The notes beneath the pieces were generated by a model. The model saw nothing but the letters and a program-made list of their open reading frames with translations. It was not told the DNA's origin and searched no databases. A stretch of 64,000 nucleotides of DNA, from positions 17,932,603 to 17,996,602 of the forward strand of contig OY783211.1 of NCBI GenBank assembly GCA_963678705.1. The letters run 5' to 3'. This document shows, piece after piece, positions 34,454 through 48,700 of this stretch (position 1 is its first letter; the number at the start of each line of letters is the position of its first letter). The stretch is from Panorpa germanica (taxonomy: Eukaryota; Arthropoda; Insecta; Mecoptera; Panorpidae). The position numbers and the translations under genes are program-made.

Positions 34454-37400
34454 TGCTCGCATCCTGGTGCTATCTTAAATTATGGATGCAGCTTTAAGTC
34501 ATATGAATTAGTTTGTCTGACTTCTCGTTGCCAGATTGTGTTTTTGTCTGCAAAAATGAATTTTCCGAATATAAATTCATACGTCACTTATGATATAATT
34601 CATGTTGCACTATTTCTGTTTCATTCTTGTCTCGTTCTCCCCTCCGCTTCCGTCTCTTCCCCTTCCTATCTATTTACATCATAACTGCATACGCGTGTCT
34701 GGACCTGGACATCTCTTTTGACACGAATATAATTAGGTTACGTTATTATGCGCTTCATTCTAATAACATTACATGCATGCATCTATTTTTGTTTTACCTA
34801 TTTAAAAATAACAATGTTGGTCCATGTTCTTTCTTAAGTAAAGATTATTTGGGGAATTTGTTTGGAATTTGCAAGAATTTACATTATGAGATGTTTTTTC
34901 TTAATGTTCTTTTTGTTTAGTTGATTAAATGGGTTACAGAGATGTACTAGGAATTAATTGATTTGAGTAACTTTATGTTATTTTGTTTAATTTGCTCTTG
35001 ATGTTTTTTGTCGCTATAGTCGAAACTTTGCATTTCATTTTGAAAATATTTCCTTGTAAGTCTCGAGCTCAAATTTTGCACACACACTCTTTGGGCAGAG
35101 GTATTGGCCACATAAATGAAGCAATATAGAGTAGGAGATAATCAATAATCGAAGAAATAGATCAATGTTAAATAAATAAAATAAAAAATGTAATGCAGTG
35201 AAAGAAATGTAGAGTGCACAACTATAAGCATCGAAATTTTGTTACAAAATTTTAACGTTTTCTTTTTTAAATTATTCAAAATTTATCAACTATTAAAAAG
35301 AATTAAATATCCCGAATTATTAAAAAGAAATTTTTGTTAACGTTTTCAAAGATTGCAGATTTGTTTTATATTTTCGTATAAGAAAAGTTAAGTTAAGTAA
35401 CTTATTTATTAACTTTTAAAGAATTTATTATTATTATGTTTGTTTCGCGATCAGCCCTGTTTGACACTGGTGAAGTGAATGACCGGACACTATAGAAACA
35501 CTGAAATTCATACAAATCGTTTAAGAGAAGCGCGTACACTCAAGAAAATTGTGAGATTTGGATGATATTTAATCTACTCATTAAACACATCTACGTGTAT
35601 TTAAGGTTTATCTAACATAACAAAAGTTACCTGTTACGTAAAGAAAGTTACCGAAAGTACAAAGTTTTGTAACCTATTTTACTGATTTTTGAAAAATAAA
35701 TTTACCTTTTGACCATTAAAACTTCTAAAGAATAACTTTTTAAGAATTATAAAATCTAAAATAGTATTTTTCAAGGATTTAAAGGTAATAACGTATCCTT
35801 ATTTATATCAGCATCTATGTTTTGTATTCAGCAGTTATGGGCTGTATTTATTTATGTGATAGATTCATCAATGTAACAAATTGAAAGAGATTGATTCAAT
35901 TTGATATTAACAAACTATTTCTGGAGTGCTTAAATTTTTTAAAAAGAATCAAGAAATGTTTTGGAAATTGTTTTGGATTCCAACTGTAATTCTTTCCAAT
36001 TTTTTACCTTTTTTTTGGTATTGTTTCTTATTATCTTTAGGTAACTGGATCAAGTTTTCGAGGGGCTCTGGTTTTCCTAATAATCCGGAATATACAATCT
36101 TTAAAATAACGGATTTGCCTGCCTGTCATTTATTAAGAATATAATTGAGTAACAGATATTAATGTGAGTGTACGAAACTTTATATTTAGACGTCCAGACG
36201 ACGCAGCTTGTCGTGTCCTTCCCGTTCCCGGTTCCCCTTATCTTCCCCTTTACGTCTGGACGTCTGCATCGCGTGGACGGTATTCCGTAATGTCTCGTCA
36301 ACACATATACACACACACACATACTTTCCATGTCCATAACCTGCCCCAATGTTAAATAGAGCGCCCATTCTTCTGATTCTGAGGCGAGATCTGTTCTGGA
36401 CCTGCACCAATATTCGATACAAATGGAATGGAACATTAAGGATGGTTCACAAATGGTTTTAGATCTATGTACCGTTTCACAGTAATGACATTTATCAGAG
36501 AAGCAGTATGCAACCTATTGGGAACTGTAACTGTAGCTGTTGGAAACTTAGCCCAAACCTGCCAAATTTTCTTTAAGATAGTCTAAGAAGCGTCATCAGA
36601 ATAATAATTCACCCTGGCGTCAATTTGGTGAAGTACATCATTTAAAAATCGCAACACCTCAGCACCACGTGTGGTCAAAACGAAAACTAAAACCATTGAT
36701 ATTAATAATTAAATTCCCATATCGAATTATGTTAAAACAATACCGCGAAATTGTTATAGCATATGTTTACTGTTTTTAAACATGCAATATTTACAAATTT
36801 GCATGTTAGTAACCCTAAAAATATAAATAATAGTTATCTCGTTCCCGGAATGTGTATAAAATAAAATAAATGTTCAGCGATAAAAACACCTCACCAGCAA
36901 GTAGTACACCTGTATACGTTAGTAAAAACAAGTCGTATAAATTACCAGAGATTTATTTTGTGTGTTTTTATTTTTTCAAAATTTATTACAGCAGACATGA
37001 TGTAATCGTTAATGCATTTGTAGTAGAATTTACTTGTCGTTAGACTAAGAGTTAACGACATTGCGTCGTTACTATATTTGGAAGAAGAAATTAAAGTAAC
37101 AGTTTCGTAATTTAATACAGATATTACAATAATACAAGAATCGTTTTAGTAAAGTTTTACAAAATGCTAAATTTAATTATTGTCAGATAATATCTTTAGT
37201 AACTATACCTGTCCGACTAACTAAATTATGTTGATGCGTTGACACCTGTAAAGAAAGGGGCGCATACTGTCAATTAATTTATTATGGCGCTAAATTATCA
37301 CTTCGTATCTATAACACATTTTTCTTAGACCGATCCTGCAGCCATTCTTCAAGGTAGAAATGGTAACACTTCAATAAGTTTGTAGTAAGTTAGCGTGTGG

Positions 37401-38322
37401 GAAAAGTCACTGTAAGACTATACACTTTATAATATGTACATTTAAGTGCAATGCTTTCCGGACCACCTGGGAAGCTTGCAGTACCTCTGTAAAATATATT
37501 GCATCGGTGGTTGATTAAAAGGAAATGTAAATTCGTTATAAGTTTTTCAGTTTTTGTAAATTGTGTAATCAAGTTAATTTCTTCTCTTTCAAGTCATTGA
37601 AAATTTTGTAAGAGTCCTCAAAAAACGAATATGTAAGCCGATGCAAATACTTTGTACTTTATCCAAATTAAAAAAAGTAATCAGAAATACAACTATTAGA
37701 AATAATCTCTAAATATCATGTCACAGGCCTTGGCGGAAAATACCGGAAACGATTACAAATTCAACCGAATTCACTTGCTACCAATTTCCTAAAATCTAGA
37801 AAATGTACCAGACTAAAGAGACGAGTTCCCAATACAAATACCGACAAATTAGTATATAAAAACAAGTACATACAATTATAATTTAAATTAAGAGGATGTG
37901 GATCACTGGATCCACTACTCACAAGCCAGTAGCACAGTGTCATAAATTGACTCAATATCATTAGGTTGTAATATAGTATATTTCCATAGAATGTAGGAGG
38001 ATAGTGGAAATACAACTGTCTCAAGAAAATGTTGTTCGTGTCGTAGAAAAATAGAGACAACACTATATGAACATATTGAAAAAAAAAATACAACACTAAC
38101 AATTTTATCTTAAGACTCAGTAGCTAGACTATCTTAAAAAACGCGTGACTTTAGTGTGCTAAGAAAACTACGCAATTGAGGATAAAGAAAATAATAAAGT
38201 CAGTAAATTAATTGTAATAAATCAATAGTAGGTAATAATATACTTACACTAAATTATGGCATCCAAACAAGGTATCTGATAGTAATTAAATTTAAATTCT
38301 AAAAGCCATATTCTAGTCTCAA
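34454..38322. other. Intergenic, no recognised genes
   Basis: Open frames of 60-110 codons here lack family features. A fragment near 35065-35125 (CACACACACTCTTTGGGCAG and on) has the texture of an old transposon but could not be assigned. A short hairpin at 36188-36265 is listed separately. Confidence 0.4.
36188..36265. repeat. Perfect 13-bp inverted repeat with GC-rich loop
   Basis: AGACGTCCAGACG (36188-36200) and CGTCTGGACGTCT (36253-36265) are exact reverse complements around a 52-nt pyrimidine-rich loop. It could be the termini of a tiny element or a hairpin; no target duplication is visible. Confidence 0.6.
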
Positions 38323-38567
38323 CTGGGCCCGCATTCCTGAGTCTTGCAAATAATGATCGTGATCGAACAGGTCTGAATTATATGAGTGAAACATTTTATG
38401 AATCACATTTAAAAGAGTATTCCTGAACTATAATAATAATTAATAATGAAATTCAGGAATAGTACAGGAATACTCTTTTAAAAGTGATTCGTACAATGCT
38501 TCACTCTTATAAATCAGATCTGTTCGATCACGATCATTGTTCGCAGGACTCAGGAATACGGTCCCAG
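38323..38567. mobile_element. Palindromic fold-back MITE (245 bp)
   Basis: The element runs CTGGGCCCGCATTCCTGAG ... CTCAGGAATACGGTCCCAG. The two arms, each about 105 nt, are reverse complements with scattered mismatches (for example ATGATCGTGATCGAACAG and AAAAGAGTATTCCTG recur inverted). They are separated by a short AT-rich loop. No convincing target duplication was found. The class is undetermined. Confidence 0.8.
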
Positions 38568-41500
38568 ATCCGCATTACCAAATCGGAGTCCCGTAAGTCG
38601 TTTCTACTGCCCCACATTTTGTTCCAAATAAACTTTTCGTTTTCTCTCACGCCAAATTTAATTCTATCCAACTTTACCATTTTTTGAGACGACTGCGCTC
38701 TATCTTCTTTAATCCTCAGTTTTAATCCAGCTAAGAATATCACCAACATCTTACACAGAGTTCTAGATCATTGCGTGTTATTTCACCATAAATGCATTTA
38801 TTTATCATTGGAATAATGAATGTATCTATGGGTGGCTCATGGTGTATAACAGTTCAAAGAATGCCCCTTTACAATGCTCTACATATGGAACACAATGCTA
38901 AAAATCTAAAGATAAGATAAAATAAATGAACGCATATTTGTTTTACGCGAATGAGTAATATGATGCATTAGTACATACGACTTAATAATCGTAACTATAG
39001 TAGCAGTTCTTACAAATCAAATATAAATATTTATACATGGAATGCAAGGTAATACATTTACTTATATATAGAACTGTATAAATGGAATGCAGTGCAGTGC
39101 TATCGCTTTTATATTAAGAACTTCTTTAGAAATTGTGTATAAGAAACTTATTGACATTACGCTACTGGATGTATGCAATCACCTGGAGCACTTAGAACAG
39201 TGTAGTACAGCAATATTGTTTAATGTTTAATGCATTCTGCATGTCTCAGTTGTTATATATTGCGACAATTATTAACCAATTACAAGCTAGTTCTTATTTA
39301 AATAGCTACTCTTAAGTTTTAATTATAGTGGGAACATTTGCTAATAGAAGTTAATAGCGAATCTATTAACTACGTTTTGTAATTACTAAATATAGATTTT
39401 ATTAATAGTAATATGATTTAGAATGGGTTGGCTCTTAAGCTAAGCGTTTACAAGGATTGCACAGCTCGAATTAAATGCATTAGATTTATCGTATCGAACA
39501 TACGGCTTTTAGGTTGATCGTCGTATGTGTTTCTGAGCCACAGCGAAGCTAGCTAGTATTTATAAGAAATCCTTAAAAATATTATGATATACGATAGTAT
39601 TTATCAATGTACATCTAATTACTATTTATATGAATTAACCTTTAATTAAAACGTTCGTTTCATTTATAAGAAAACGATTCTTGTTATTTGCAATAAAGGT
39701 AAATATTTAAATAAATGGAATGGAATCGAATGGGTAATAAAACAAACTTCCACGCATATTCTAACAGCCAATAACAAGGTATGAAGATACAACGCAACAA
39801 GCAATTGTACCAACATTCTCATCAATTATAACATGGATAAAGTGAACAAACACACAAATCTTGAATTACAGTATCAGAAGTGGGATGAGAAATCTATTAA
39901 ATTATAATAAAACAATAAAACAGTCATTGAATAATGCATTACGCACCACGGGTGCTGCAGTAAATTGTAAGTTATTGCAAAAGCTAGGTTAAGTTTGGTG
40001 CGAAGTAAACAGTGACGTAGATTTAAAGGGAGAAAATTGTGGAAGAAAAGATAGAAGGATAATGACTGCTTGTTAATCAATGGTAATAGATAGTACATCA
40101 TCATGTTGATTAAATAAAAAAGAAAGCTAATAGGAAACCTTCTTAGAAACGACTACGTTTTCACATTGGTCAAAGTAAGTTTAACCATCTATTTGTACAT
40201 TTCGTAAGGAAGATTACTAAAGAAGAGAAAAAAATTGAACAGGTACAAATTGGGGAAGTAAAAAGGAGATGTTATGTAGAATCCGTTATTCATACGGAGT
40301 TCTAAATCATTTACCGTCTTACAAATAAACCTGTTATAAAATTTGTACTAAGTATAAACTTAATAAACCTGTTATAAATATTTTTGTAACAGGTCTATAT
40401 ATAGGTCTATATATATCAGAGACAGAGATCTGTTTAAATTTTTACTTAAAGATAGTTAAGATAATGCCTTAAATGATTTAAAAATTCACCAGATATGATA
40501 AAAAAGTAAATTGAAACATATTTTTGTTGGATGGTATGTTTAAGGAAAAATCGTAGAGAAAAGTCTATAGTGTAGATTACATTTGGAATTAGTTTTAGTA
40601 TAATTTAGTGAATACAACTATATCACTCATTAGCAATCAAGTTATTGAGTGTATAATACATTGACGGTAATGTGGTCATTAATTACATCTTATTACATCT
40701 TAATAATTCACACACAAATACGTAAAAACAACTTATCATTAAGTCCACAACAATTTGTTAAAAAGTTGTTTGCTGGAGATGAATTATTTATAAGAGGGTA
40801 TTACAAACCAGTCATGTAAATTTAATAAAACTCTTCCGTGACGCCCCCAGCGTACATCCCTCGTCGAAGAAGAGCAAGAGCAGGAGTGTTACCATATTCT
40901 GCAAGAGCTGAGCACATATGCATGTATTCCAACTCACGTCTGTTGTTTTCTAAACATTAACTTGACACTTCTCTTCTTTATAATGATGACTATAAGAACA
41001 CGTTAATGATTAGCTGGTTGTTAATTAAGTAAGGTATAAGATGGTAGCATCAGCCAGTCGCCAGTGTCGCAAGAATAATAGTGAAGGTGGCTCATCTTCA
41101 ATTTATGTTGCAACTTGAGTAAAAACCTTCTACCTTTACCGTTCTAATGCAACGATTAAAAGCTGAAATAATCCAGTTATTTCAGCGTTGTGTTCAGGTC
41201 ACAAGAAAGAGATCTCCTTTTATTCTTTTCACTGTGACAACAACCCAGGGCTGATCATGATATCAGAAGAACGGAGATGTCTATTGTCAGGTAAGGCTAA
41301 GAACCCTTATTGCCTTTTAATTAAGAGCATCTTAACAGTAACGTAAGAGGAAGAAGAAGAAATTGAAGGAGATGTAGTATGCAAAGTCTCAGTTATCCAC
41401 TATAAATACATTATAAAAAACCCATTAATAAACGAGTGAAAGAGAGAATAAGTGAAAGATAAATAGAGTGAGATGTAAAGAGATAGATTGATAAAAAAGA

Positions 41501-41820
41501 AAGAAAGGATAAGATTATTTATAAAGAAGTGTTTTTAAATACTGTTTGATCAAATAAACTATAAATCAAATCACGATTGTCAAAGTCTTTATTGCAGTTC
41601 AAAATAGCAATAAAAATGTACGAGTACTTCCCAATTACGTTCAATTTATTTATTTATACAGTTCTCCTACAAGAATGATGCAGCGTCTTATACCATAGAG
41701 TGCAGAGTCTCCAGTTTGCTGCAAGTCTGGACTTGTCCATGATTTATGTGTATTGAATACAAACAGTGTAACCGAGAGTCGCGATGATGATTAAGATCTC
41801 GATTCTTATTGAATCGATGC
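38568..41820. other. Intergenic, no recognised features
   Basis: AT-rich. Higher-complexity sequence at 40840-41290 includes a strong donor-like TCAG|GTAAGG at 41290, but no gene could be assembled around it. Confidence 0.4.
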
Positions 41821-41869
41821 CTGTACACTGTACACTGTACTCTATACACTATACACTATACACTGTACC
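41821..41869. repeat. 7-bp tandem repeat, seven units
   Basis: Seven consecutive 7-mers of CTGTACA / CTATACA type: three CTGTAC(A/T), three CTATACA and one CTGTACC. The variants are grouped, which suggests block-wise expansion by slippage. Confidence 0.9.
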
Positions 41870-44800
41870 ATGCAGTACACCACGGGAGAACAGGAACAAG
41901 AAAGGGAATCAATTGTTAAGATCAAGCACATTTCAAAAGAACTTTTAGCAGAGTTGAACTGGAAGAATACTGTAGGTGCACTAAGAAACATACTGAATAT
42001 GTCTATCCATTATAAGATTAAACATCATTTGTTAATCATAGGTCCCCAACTAAATGGCATCAGGTGTACTAACGATTTTGACTCGATTTTTATACTTTCT
42101 TTAAGGCTAACAATGGTTACTAGAACTAATGGATCCGAACAGAACGATGAAGGAACTTCTGGTAGGGAGTAGCACTCATAGGGTGCTAGAGTGAGAGGAA
42201 GACCCAGATCAAGATGCTAAGGTAAAATGATGGAAGACCTTGTGTAAATTGGCAATTGGAAGAGGAAGATGGCCAAAGAAAATTAATGGAGAGAATTCTT
42301 AAAAGCTAAGAACGATTTTGCATACTTATTCTGGCTACTCCTTGACTGTCTTGTTTCTATTTTCTTCCTTCTACTATCCTTTGTATTTTAGTGAAACTAA
42401 GAACTCTGGATCTATCTTTTAAAATCCAACTACGTTCCAGATTTCCCATTTTCCTCGTGTTTACATTGTTCTTCTCTTGCGTAGTAAATGTAAATATTCT
42501 TGCCATAATTACGTGATAAGCGCAAGTCCTGAAACAAAAAAGAAATTGTTAATACCCATGATTTATGGCAGTCACCTCTTTTATAAACAAAAATATCAAC
42601 GTTTAAATATATAGATCGGATTAAAAGGTTTCAGTATCTTTCTACCTTCTGTAACATATCCAAAACTGGATGTAATAATTATGTAACTGACTCCACCTCT
42701 GTTAAACATCAGTAATACTATTGAAGCAAGAATAAATAAATATATAAATAATTCATTAAAAAAGGCAGTAATGTAAAAACATTGTTATTTTATTAGTGTA
42801 GTTGGTTACATGGGCGCACAACCGCACAGGCGCAACACGCAATCAAACTGCTGTATAAATATGATATAAACGTTGATTTATGCTCGATTATTTCTTTTAC
42901 TAATTATTGTAATGTAATGTGAACCAAACACACTGTTTGCATACAGCGTTACTTGCATAATTGATCATAATTACTTTGATAGATGTGAAACAACACTTTG
43001 ATTTATAACTTTAAAGAAAATGATATGCTGCGTGGGTGGTTTAAGTAAAATAACTTACTTGTTTTTGTTTAAAATGTGATTTTAATTTATTGTAATTAAT
43101 GATTATATTTGCAAGTGTATCCGGTTTTTGTCCATGTCAAATATTTATATTTAGATGTAGACGTTAATCTTATATGCACACGAAAAATTGATTAATCCTT
43201 AAAGAGACACTGAAAAATTGACTTAATCAACAAATTGACCATTTCATGTCCGTATGATTTATTTTAAACAAATTATGATGTTTCCAGAGTCTATAATTAA
43301 ACTGATATATTGCAAAACTAATTACAAATTCTATATTTAACATTAAACACTGTTTAATTACTAACCGTCCACTACATAACGCAATTAATCAATATGAATA
43401 ACGTTGAAGAAACATGGTTGGTTTAGTTTTCATAAAATTATACATTCATGTTTGTAATTAGTCGGTATTTATTCAAATTACGCGCGGTTAAACTTCATGT
43501 ATGTTAGGTTAGGTTAGGTTATCGTATGTACCGCTCTTCTGTAGCCAACTTCATGTCCAAACTAGTTTTATGGTGGAGTTAACCGTGATATTGCGTAGGT
43601 CACTTTAAATTCTATACGCATACGAAGAGGTGACGAGACCAGATAAGATTAATATGCAGATTAAGATCAAGTTAGGTCATAATTGAAAGAATACTCTACA
43701 CAATATTTAAGAACAGCGCCATGTACGTTCAACGGATACAATCAGTAACTAAATCAAACAATCCGTTGGATACGAATCCAAACAAGTACAAGTTGATATA
43801 ACTACAATGTATGATTTATGAATAGGATATATCTAAATAGACCATCAATTAATTAGCTGGCTCGTAATTGTGCAATACGAATATGAATACGACTAACAAT
43901 TGTTATTGTGACTGGAAGTTGAATTGTAGTAATGTATTGCATGTGAAGTTAGTCAAGTACCCGAATGGAGAGCACTGAAGTGTGACCTTATTGATGCTGG
44001 AGCCTGGAGAGTCTAACAAGACTAGATTGGACGAACCATTAATTATTGGTACTGCAATGAGAAATATGACAGACCGATTCCTTTGCCATTCCCTTCTTAT
44101 ACCATTATTTAAAATTATTTCTGCAGGTCCTCGCGTTATAGAGAGTTCATTAATGTTGAAAATGTTTACCAATATGCTAAATTCTGCATACATTTAATTC
44201 TCCAAAGCAACAGTTGCTAACTGGAAAATTTGTGTTTGGATTATGTATGTAAAATTAGCATAAAAAAGAATGAATCAGTTATTACATCATATTACAATCC
44301 TGTAACTGTAACAGTTCTGACCGTAACACTGTTGGACGGTGTTAGTATCTATTTTCTCCGATAGGTGTAGTTAGTATATGAATAATGGATTGCTTAACCT
44401 TACAAGTCATTACTCTTTCATTTAATAAAAATAATTGTACCTGCCCAGCAGCTTATGTCGTAATTACTAAGTACGTTCTAACCTATTTGTTGGATATATG
44501 GAAGGCAGTGGCGAATTAGGAGACTCCATATTCTACTACTATAAACAATTGGTACAAAAGTTTCTGAATCATGACATGGTATCCTAATTTATAATAAAGA
44601 AGCACAGTGGAACTGTATCAAATACGGTCCTGTCTCTAATTATATAAATATAAAATTATGATATGTAACCAATAAATAATTATTGAAAATAACTTATTAT
44701 AATTTAATATTGTTGCGATAGTTGGGATAGATATAATTATCAATTTCAATGAGTGCAATAGACTTGCAGTGCGAGTCCATGTTACTGTTGTACTGTTACA

Positions 44801-45087
44801 TAGAAGACAATACATCTCGAAGAATCAATGAATCAAACTGACACAATTAGTGCGCAAACTTCATATAATATTCCTCGGGTGAGGAATTACTTTTTTGCTA
44901 ACTTCAACATCATAATTATTGTGTTACCTAAAAGAGTAAGACAGCCTCGGAGAAGAGAGATCAGAAAAGTAAGCGTTCCGCCAGGCGCAAGACCACACGT
45001 GAAAAGAAAATTACATATTTGTAGATATTAGTATATTGTTTATCCATTTATTATTGTTCAATTGAAAAAATCGAATACCTTTGTATT
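41870..45087. other. Intergenic, one weak open frame
   Basis: A 100-codon plus-strand frame at 41870-42172 begins inside the 7-mer repeat's right edge and has no family features. Overlapping frames on both strands at 43903-44197 are likewise unsupported. No gene is called. Confidence 0.4.
43504..43521. repeat. Interstitial TTAGG telomere-type repeat
   Basis: Three complete TTAGG units plus TTA. TTAGG is the ancestral insect telomere repeat, and short interstitial tracts are common. It is used here as weak support for an insect origin. Confidence 0.8.
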
Positions 45088-45700
45088 TCTTTCAGGAAGG
45101 TTTTTTTTTTAATAATATTTATTTATTTATAGTGCATCAACTATTGAGTTATTAGCACTTAAACTAATATATATTACATTTTATCAACATTTTATAGGAC
45201 ATAATCTATACAATTTACAATTTGTTCTATTTTATCAGTTTATTTCACTTATTCTATTTAAAATCTTCAATCTATGCTTCTTTCCATTATCCATCTTTTT
45301 CTATTTCAACTATAACTGCATCACAATCTGATACATTGCTTCTACTATGATGACACCCATTGCATTCTCTGGTTCTTTCTTCTAATAGCATTTTTTCTTT
45401 GTCTAATATTGTATACTTCTACTCTTCTGTTCTTTCAACTATAATTCCTTTCTTTTTATAAAGCAGTTTTCCTTCTTTTTCGTTTTTATTCCTCTGTCTA
45501 TTTTCTTTATCGATTATTTCTTTTTGTTATCGTGTTTTCTTTTGTTCATATTCATGATTATGGTTGCACATAACCAATTAAATCTGATTGTTACCAAACC
45601 CAGATAATATAACACTGGCCCGGGAATCGAACCCGGAGACATAGTAGTCAGAGTCAAACATCAATGCTCTCGACTACTTGTGTCGTCTTTCAGGAAGGTT
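45088..45700 (-). mobile_element. tRNA-derived SINE with 15-bp target duplication
   Basis: On the minus strand the element starts near 45685 with a tRNA-like head. It has an A-box-like TAGTCGAGAGC and a perfect B box GGTTCGATTCC within the T-arm-like CCGGGTTCGATTCCCGGG. A purine-rich body of about 500 nt follows, then a tail (CACTATAAATAAATAAATA) and a terminal run of A. TCTTTCAGGAAGGTT occurs exactly at 45088-45102 and 45686-45700 as the target-site duplication. The 3' tail resembles those of insect jockey-type LINEs, suggesting it was mobilised by such an element. Confidence 0.85.
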
Positions 45701-48700
45701 GTCTTCTTATAATAGTCTCGCACTACGAAAAATTGGCGCGGAAATAAAGCTTTCACATTCTACAGACATTTGTGTTTGTGTTTTTAGTAACTATAATAAT
45801 TTGTCACAAGTAGCACAACTATTTTATGCCAACATCTTCATGTATTGTGCCGTTCACTTAGTATGTCGCTACGTTTGTTGATCATCTTACATTCTTTGTG
45901 ATCCATTAATTATTTATCGCCATGCAACCTAACATCTTCCACATTCTCCAGATTTTATGACCAATGATGTAAATCTCTTACTAGTCAGATATATTTTAAA
46001 TAATTACATCTTTAACGGTCAGTCATTAAAATCTTCATTTATTATCATTTAAGTGCATGGAGCTCAATAATGAATGCCTATTTCACAGATAATTCAACTT
46101 CTGCACATAAAATCATATTTTAAACGACTCATTTGTTAGTTTATTAATTATGTTATTCTTAATTCTAGTTCCCAGATATATTTTATTACTAAAGGGCTAT
46201 TCACATATACTGTTTTAATTTTAACTTGCAAATATGTTTATTCATCTTCTCGTGTCGCCCTTCTCCTTATGAACCACTTTACTGTTAAGTTTGTAACATT
46301 TCCAGCTTCGTGGTTTTCTCCCTTTCCCCTTTCTCGCTCCATCATCTTCTTCCTTCCACCTCCTTCCTTCATTGTCATCTCTCAGTAGCTCTTTTCACTG
46401 ACAACTGATTTTATTTTAACTTTAATTTTATTATTTTAGTCACAGAAAAGAATTAAGTTTTGATGTTAAATGTACTCAGTGCCCATAAGATTGTGCGTCA
46501 GTAATATATATTTTTTCCATATTAATTATTATCTCTATTTAATAAAAATTATTATATGCTACATAATTATTTTTATACCTTTAATTTTTACGAGCTGAAC
46601 ATGCAAGAACATTGTACTGTATTTTTTCATATTTTACTAGCTTAACCCGACAGTAAATAAAAGATATACACACACACAAACGACGAACAAGTGGAAATAA
46701 GTGAATTCGATTTTCGAAAACACGCGCGTTTTTGAATGCAAAGTTGTGTCAAAAGTTCAAGTCAATCGATCGATTACTTTTCGAGTTTACCGAGCACAAA
46801 CATACACCAGCTGAATTTGCATATATAAAGATGTTTTAGAAAGATTGGAACATGCACACTTATAAAGCTGAAACTTAATTCAAATTAAAAGTAAAATTTA
46901 TGCTATAAAAGAAAGGGATAACGCATATTTCCGTATGCATAAAAATTAAAACTAATACAATAGGTGGGAATTATACTTAATTTCAATTCATATTAATAGT
47001 AAATAATTGAAAAAAAAAAGAGCTTCATGCTTTGGTACTTCAAACCGCGTGTCGTAAATTCAACTTGCAGACTTCAATCTCAATAAATAAATCTTTTATT
47101 AATATTATGTCTACAACTACAAACGTATAGCTAACAGTATGTATAAATTAATTTAAATTATTTTATTATACTAATGTAATTACATCTGGAAATTTGTTCT
47201 TTCATTTTAAACGATATTAGCGACATAACTAAGTAGCGGAATTTCTTTGAAGTAAGTGCAATTTAAATATATTATAAAACTAAATAACTGACGGCACTGT
47301 TAATGAATGAATGTGAAATGGTAATCTGATTTAAATAGGTAGAATAACCGCAGCGTGAAAAGCGAAAACGAAACGAAATCACTAAGAAATTTGCAGTGTT
47401 TATATCTTGTAAACTAAAAATGAAAATCTAATGATTTAAATTTGTCCTTCAGTAGAAACTATCAGGTGAACAGGTGAACAAATTTCATAACATTCTATTC
47501 AGCTAGTTATCCGTTGAAATCTTAGATAAATACAAACATTAATTACAAGATAAATTTTGTAATTCAGAAGTGGGCGTTTCTTAACACGTCCAAATTCTCA
47601 AATGACTACATGAATGGTTACTAACCCCTAGTTAGAGTTATGCAATATCAATTTTAGCTGTAATGCATTACCCATTGATTATATGCACTTAGATTGGCTA
47701 CAAGTACAAGTACACTGATAAACATCTCAGGCTCTCTCGATCTTTACATTTCTGAGACTAACTGGTTTTAAGATTTAAGAGCTTAGAAACAGGTCAATTT
47801 AGTTTTTATATTGTGTGACCAGTTTTTGGGATGTTGTGAACTCATGTATTTGAACTGGTGCCAAATAAAAACAACAAATCTAAATAAATTATCTAATTAA
47901 AAGGTTTTGAATAACTTTGCGAATTTATGGTAATCGACTGCAGATAGTGGATGTGTGGTTTACATTTTAGAAGCGCTATTTTTCTCTGCGCTAATAAAAC
48001 TTTCAACAGGTGATCTTTTAAGAATTTCTCAAGACCATACTGTATTTTTACAATGACTTTAATACCTTCTGTAAACTATTATATTCACACTAGTCTTTAC
48101 AGTTCGCAGCCATCAATTATGGTTTTTAGCATTTTATAGCTGTTTTTGTTGTATAGGCACACACGATTCGTGTTTTGCATGAAATAAGATAATAATATAG
48201 TATTCAAACTCACATTTTAACGTTTAAACTAACACATTCCCACACACACACACAAAACACACATATACTAAGATATATATCTATACATACAAAGAATACT
48301 CAACAACAATAACAAGAGGAAGAACAGACTTCTTTTTATAACTAAAATCACGACTAAATCCTATTTAAAAATTTCATTGAAAATATTTGATTAATTTGAA
48401 ATTAAATTTATTTTATTGTTCACGAATATAATTCCTTTGTGTCCAGTAAATTTTATTCTTTGATTCGAGTGATGTAATTAATTTCTAGTTTTGTTTACTG
48501 TTTAAATATTGTGTGGTTCGTCACATGCAATTTGTGAAGATAATGTTTCGTTTGTTAGTTGTTTGACGTTTCAATAACGCCGGATTTTAAAATACAAATT
48601 AAGAAATAGGAAGAGGAGCGACATAGCCGTACAACCGTGCGAAAACATATAAGATTGTAATGCTAAGTAAATGGTTTTTCTCCGTAATAATTTACCTAAA

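Noticed and set aside
41041-42172. Possible spliced gene with donor-like TCAG|GTAAGG at 41290 and the 100-codon frame at 41870
   Set aside because: No acceptor and phase combination gave a convincing protein, and the frame begins at the edge of a tandem repeat.
43903-44197. Overlapping open frames on both strands that looked like an exon or mitochondrial insert
   Set aside because: Neither strand resembles a known mitochondrial or nuclear protein.
45606-45685. True tRNA gene on the minus strand
   Set aside because: B box and T-arm are good, but the acceptor stem does not pair and the sequence continues into a SINE body with poly(A) and target duplication.
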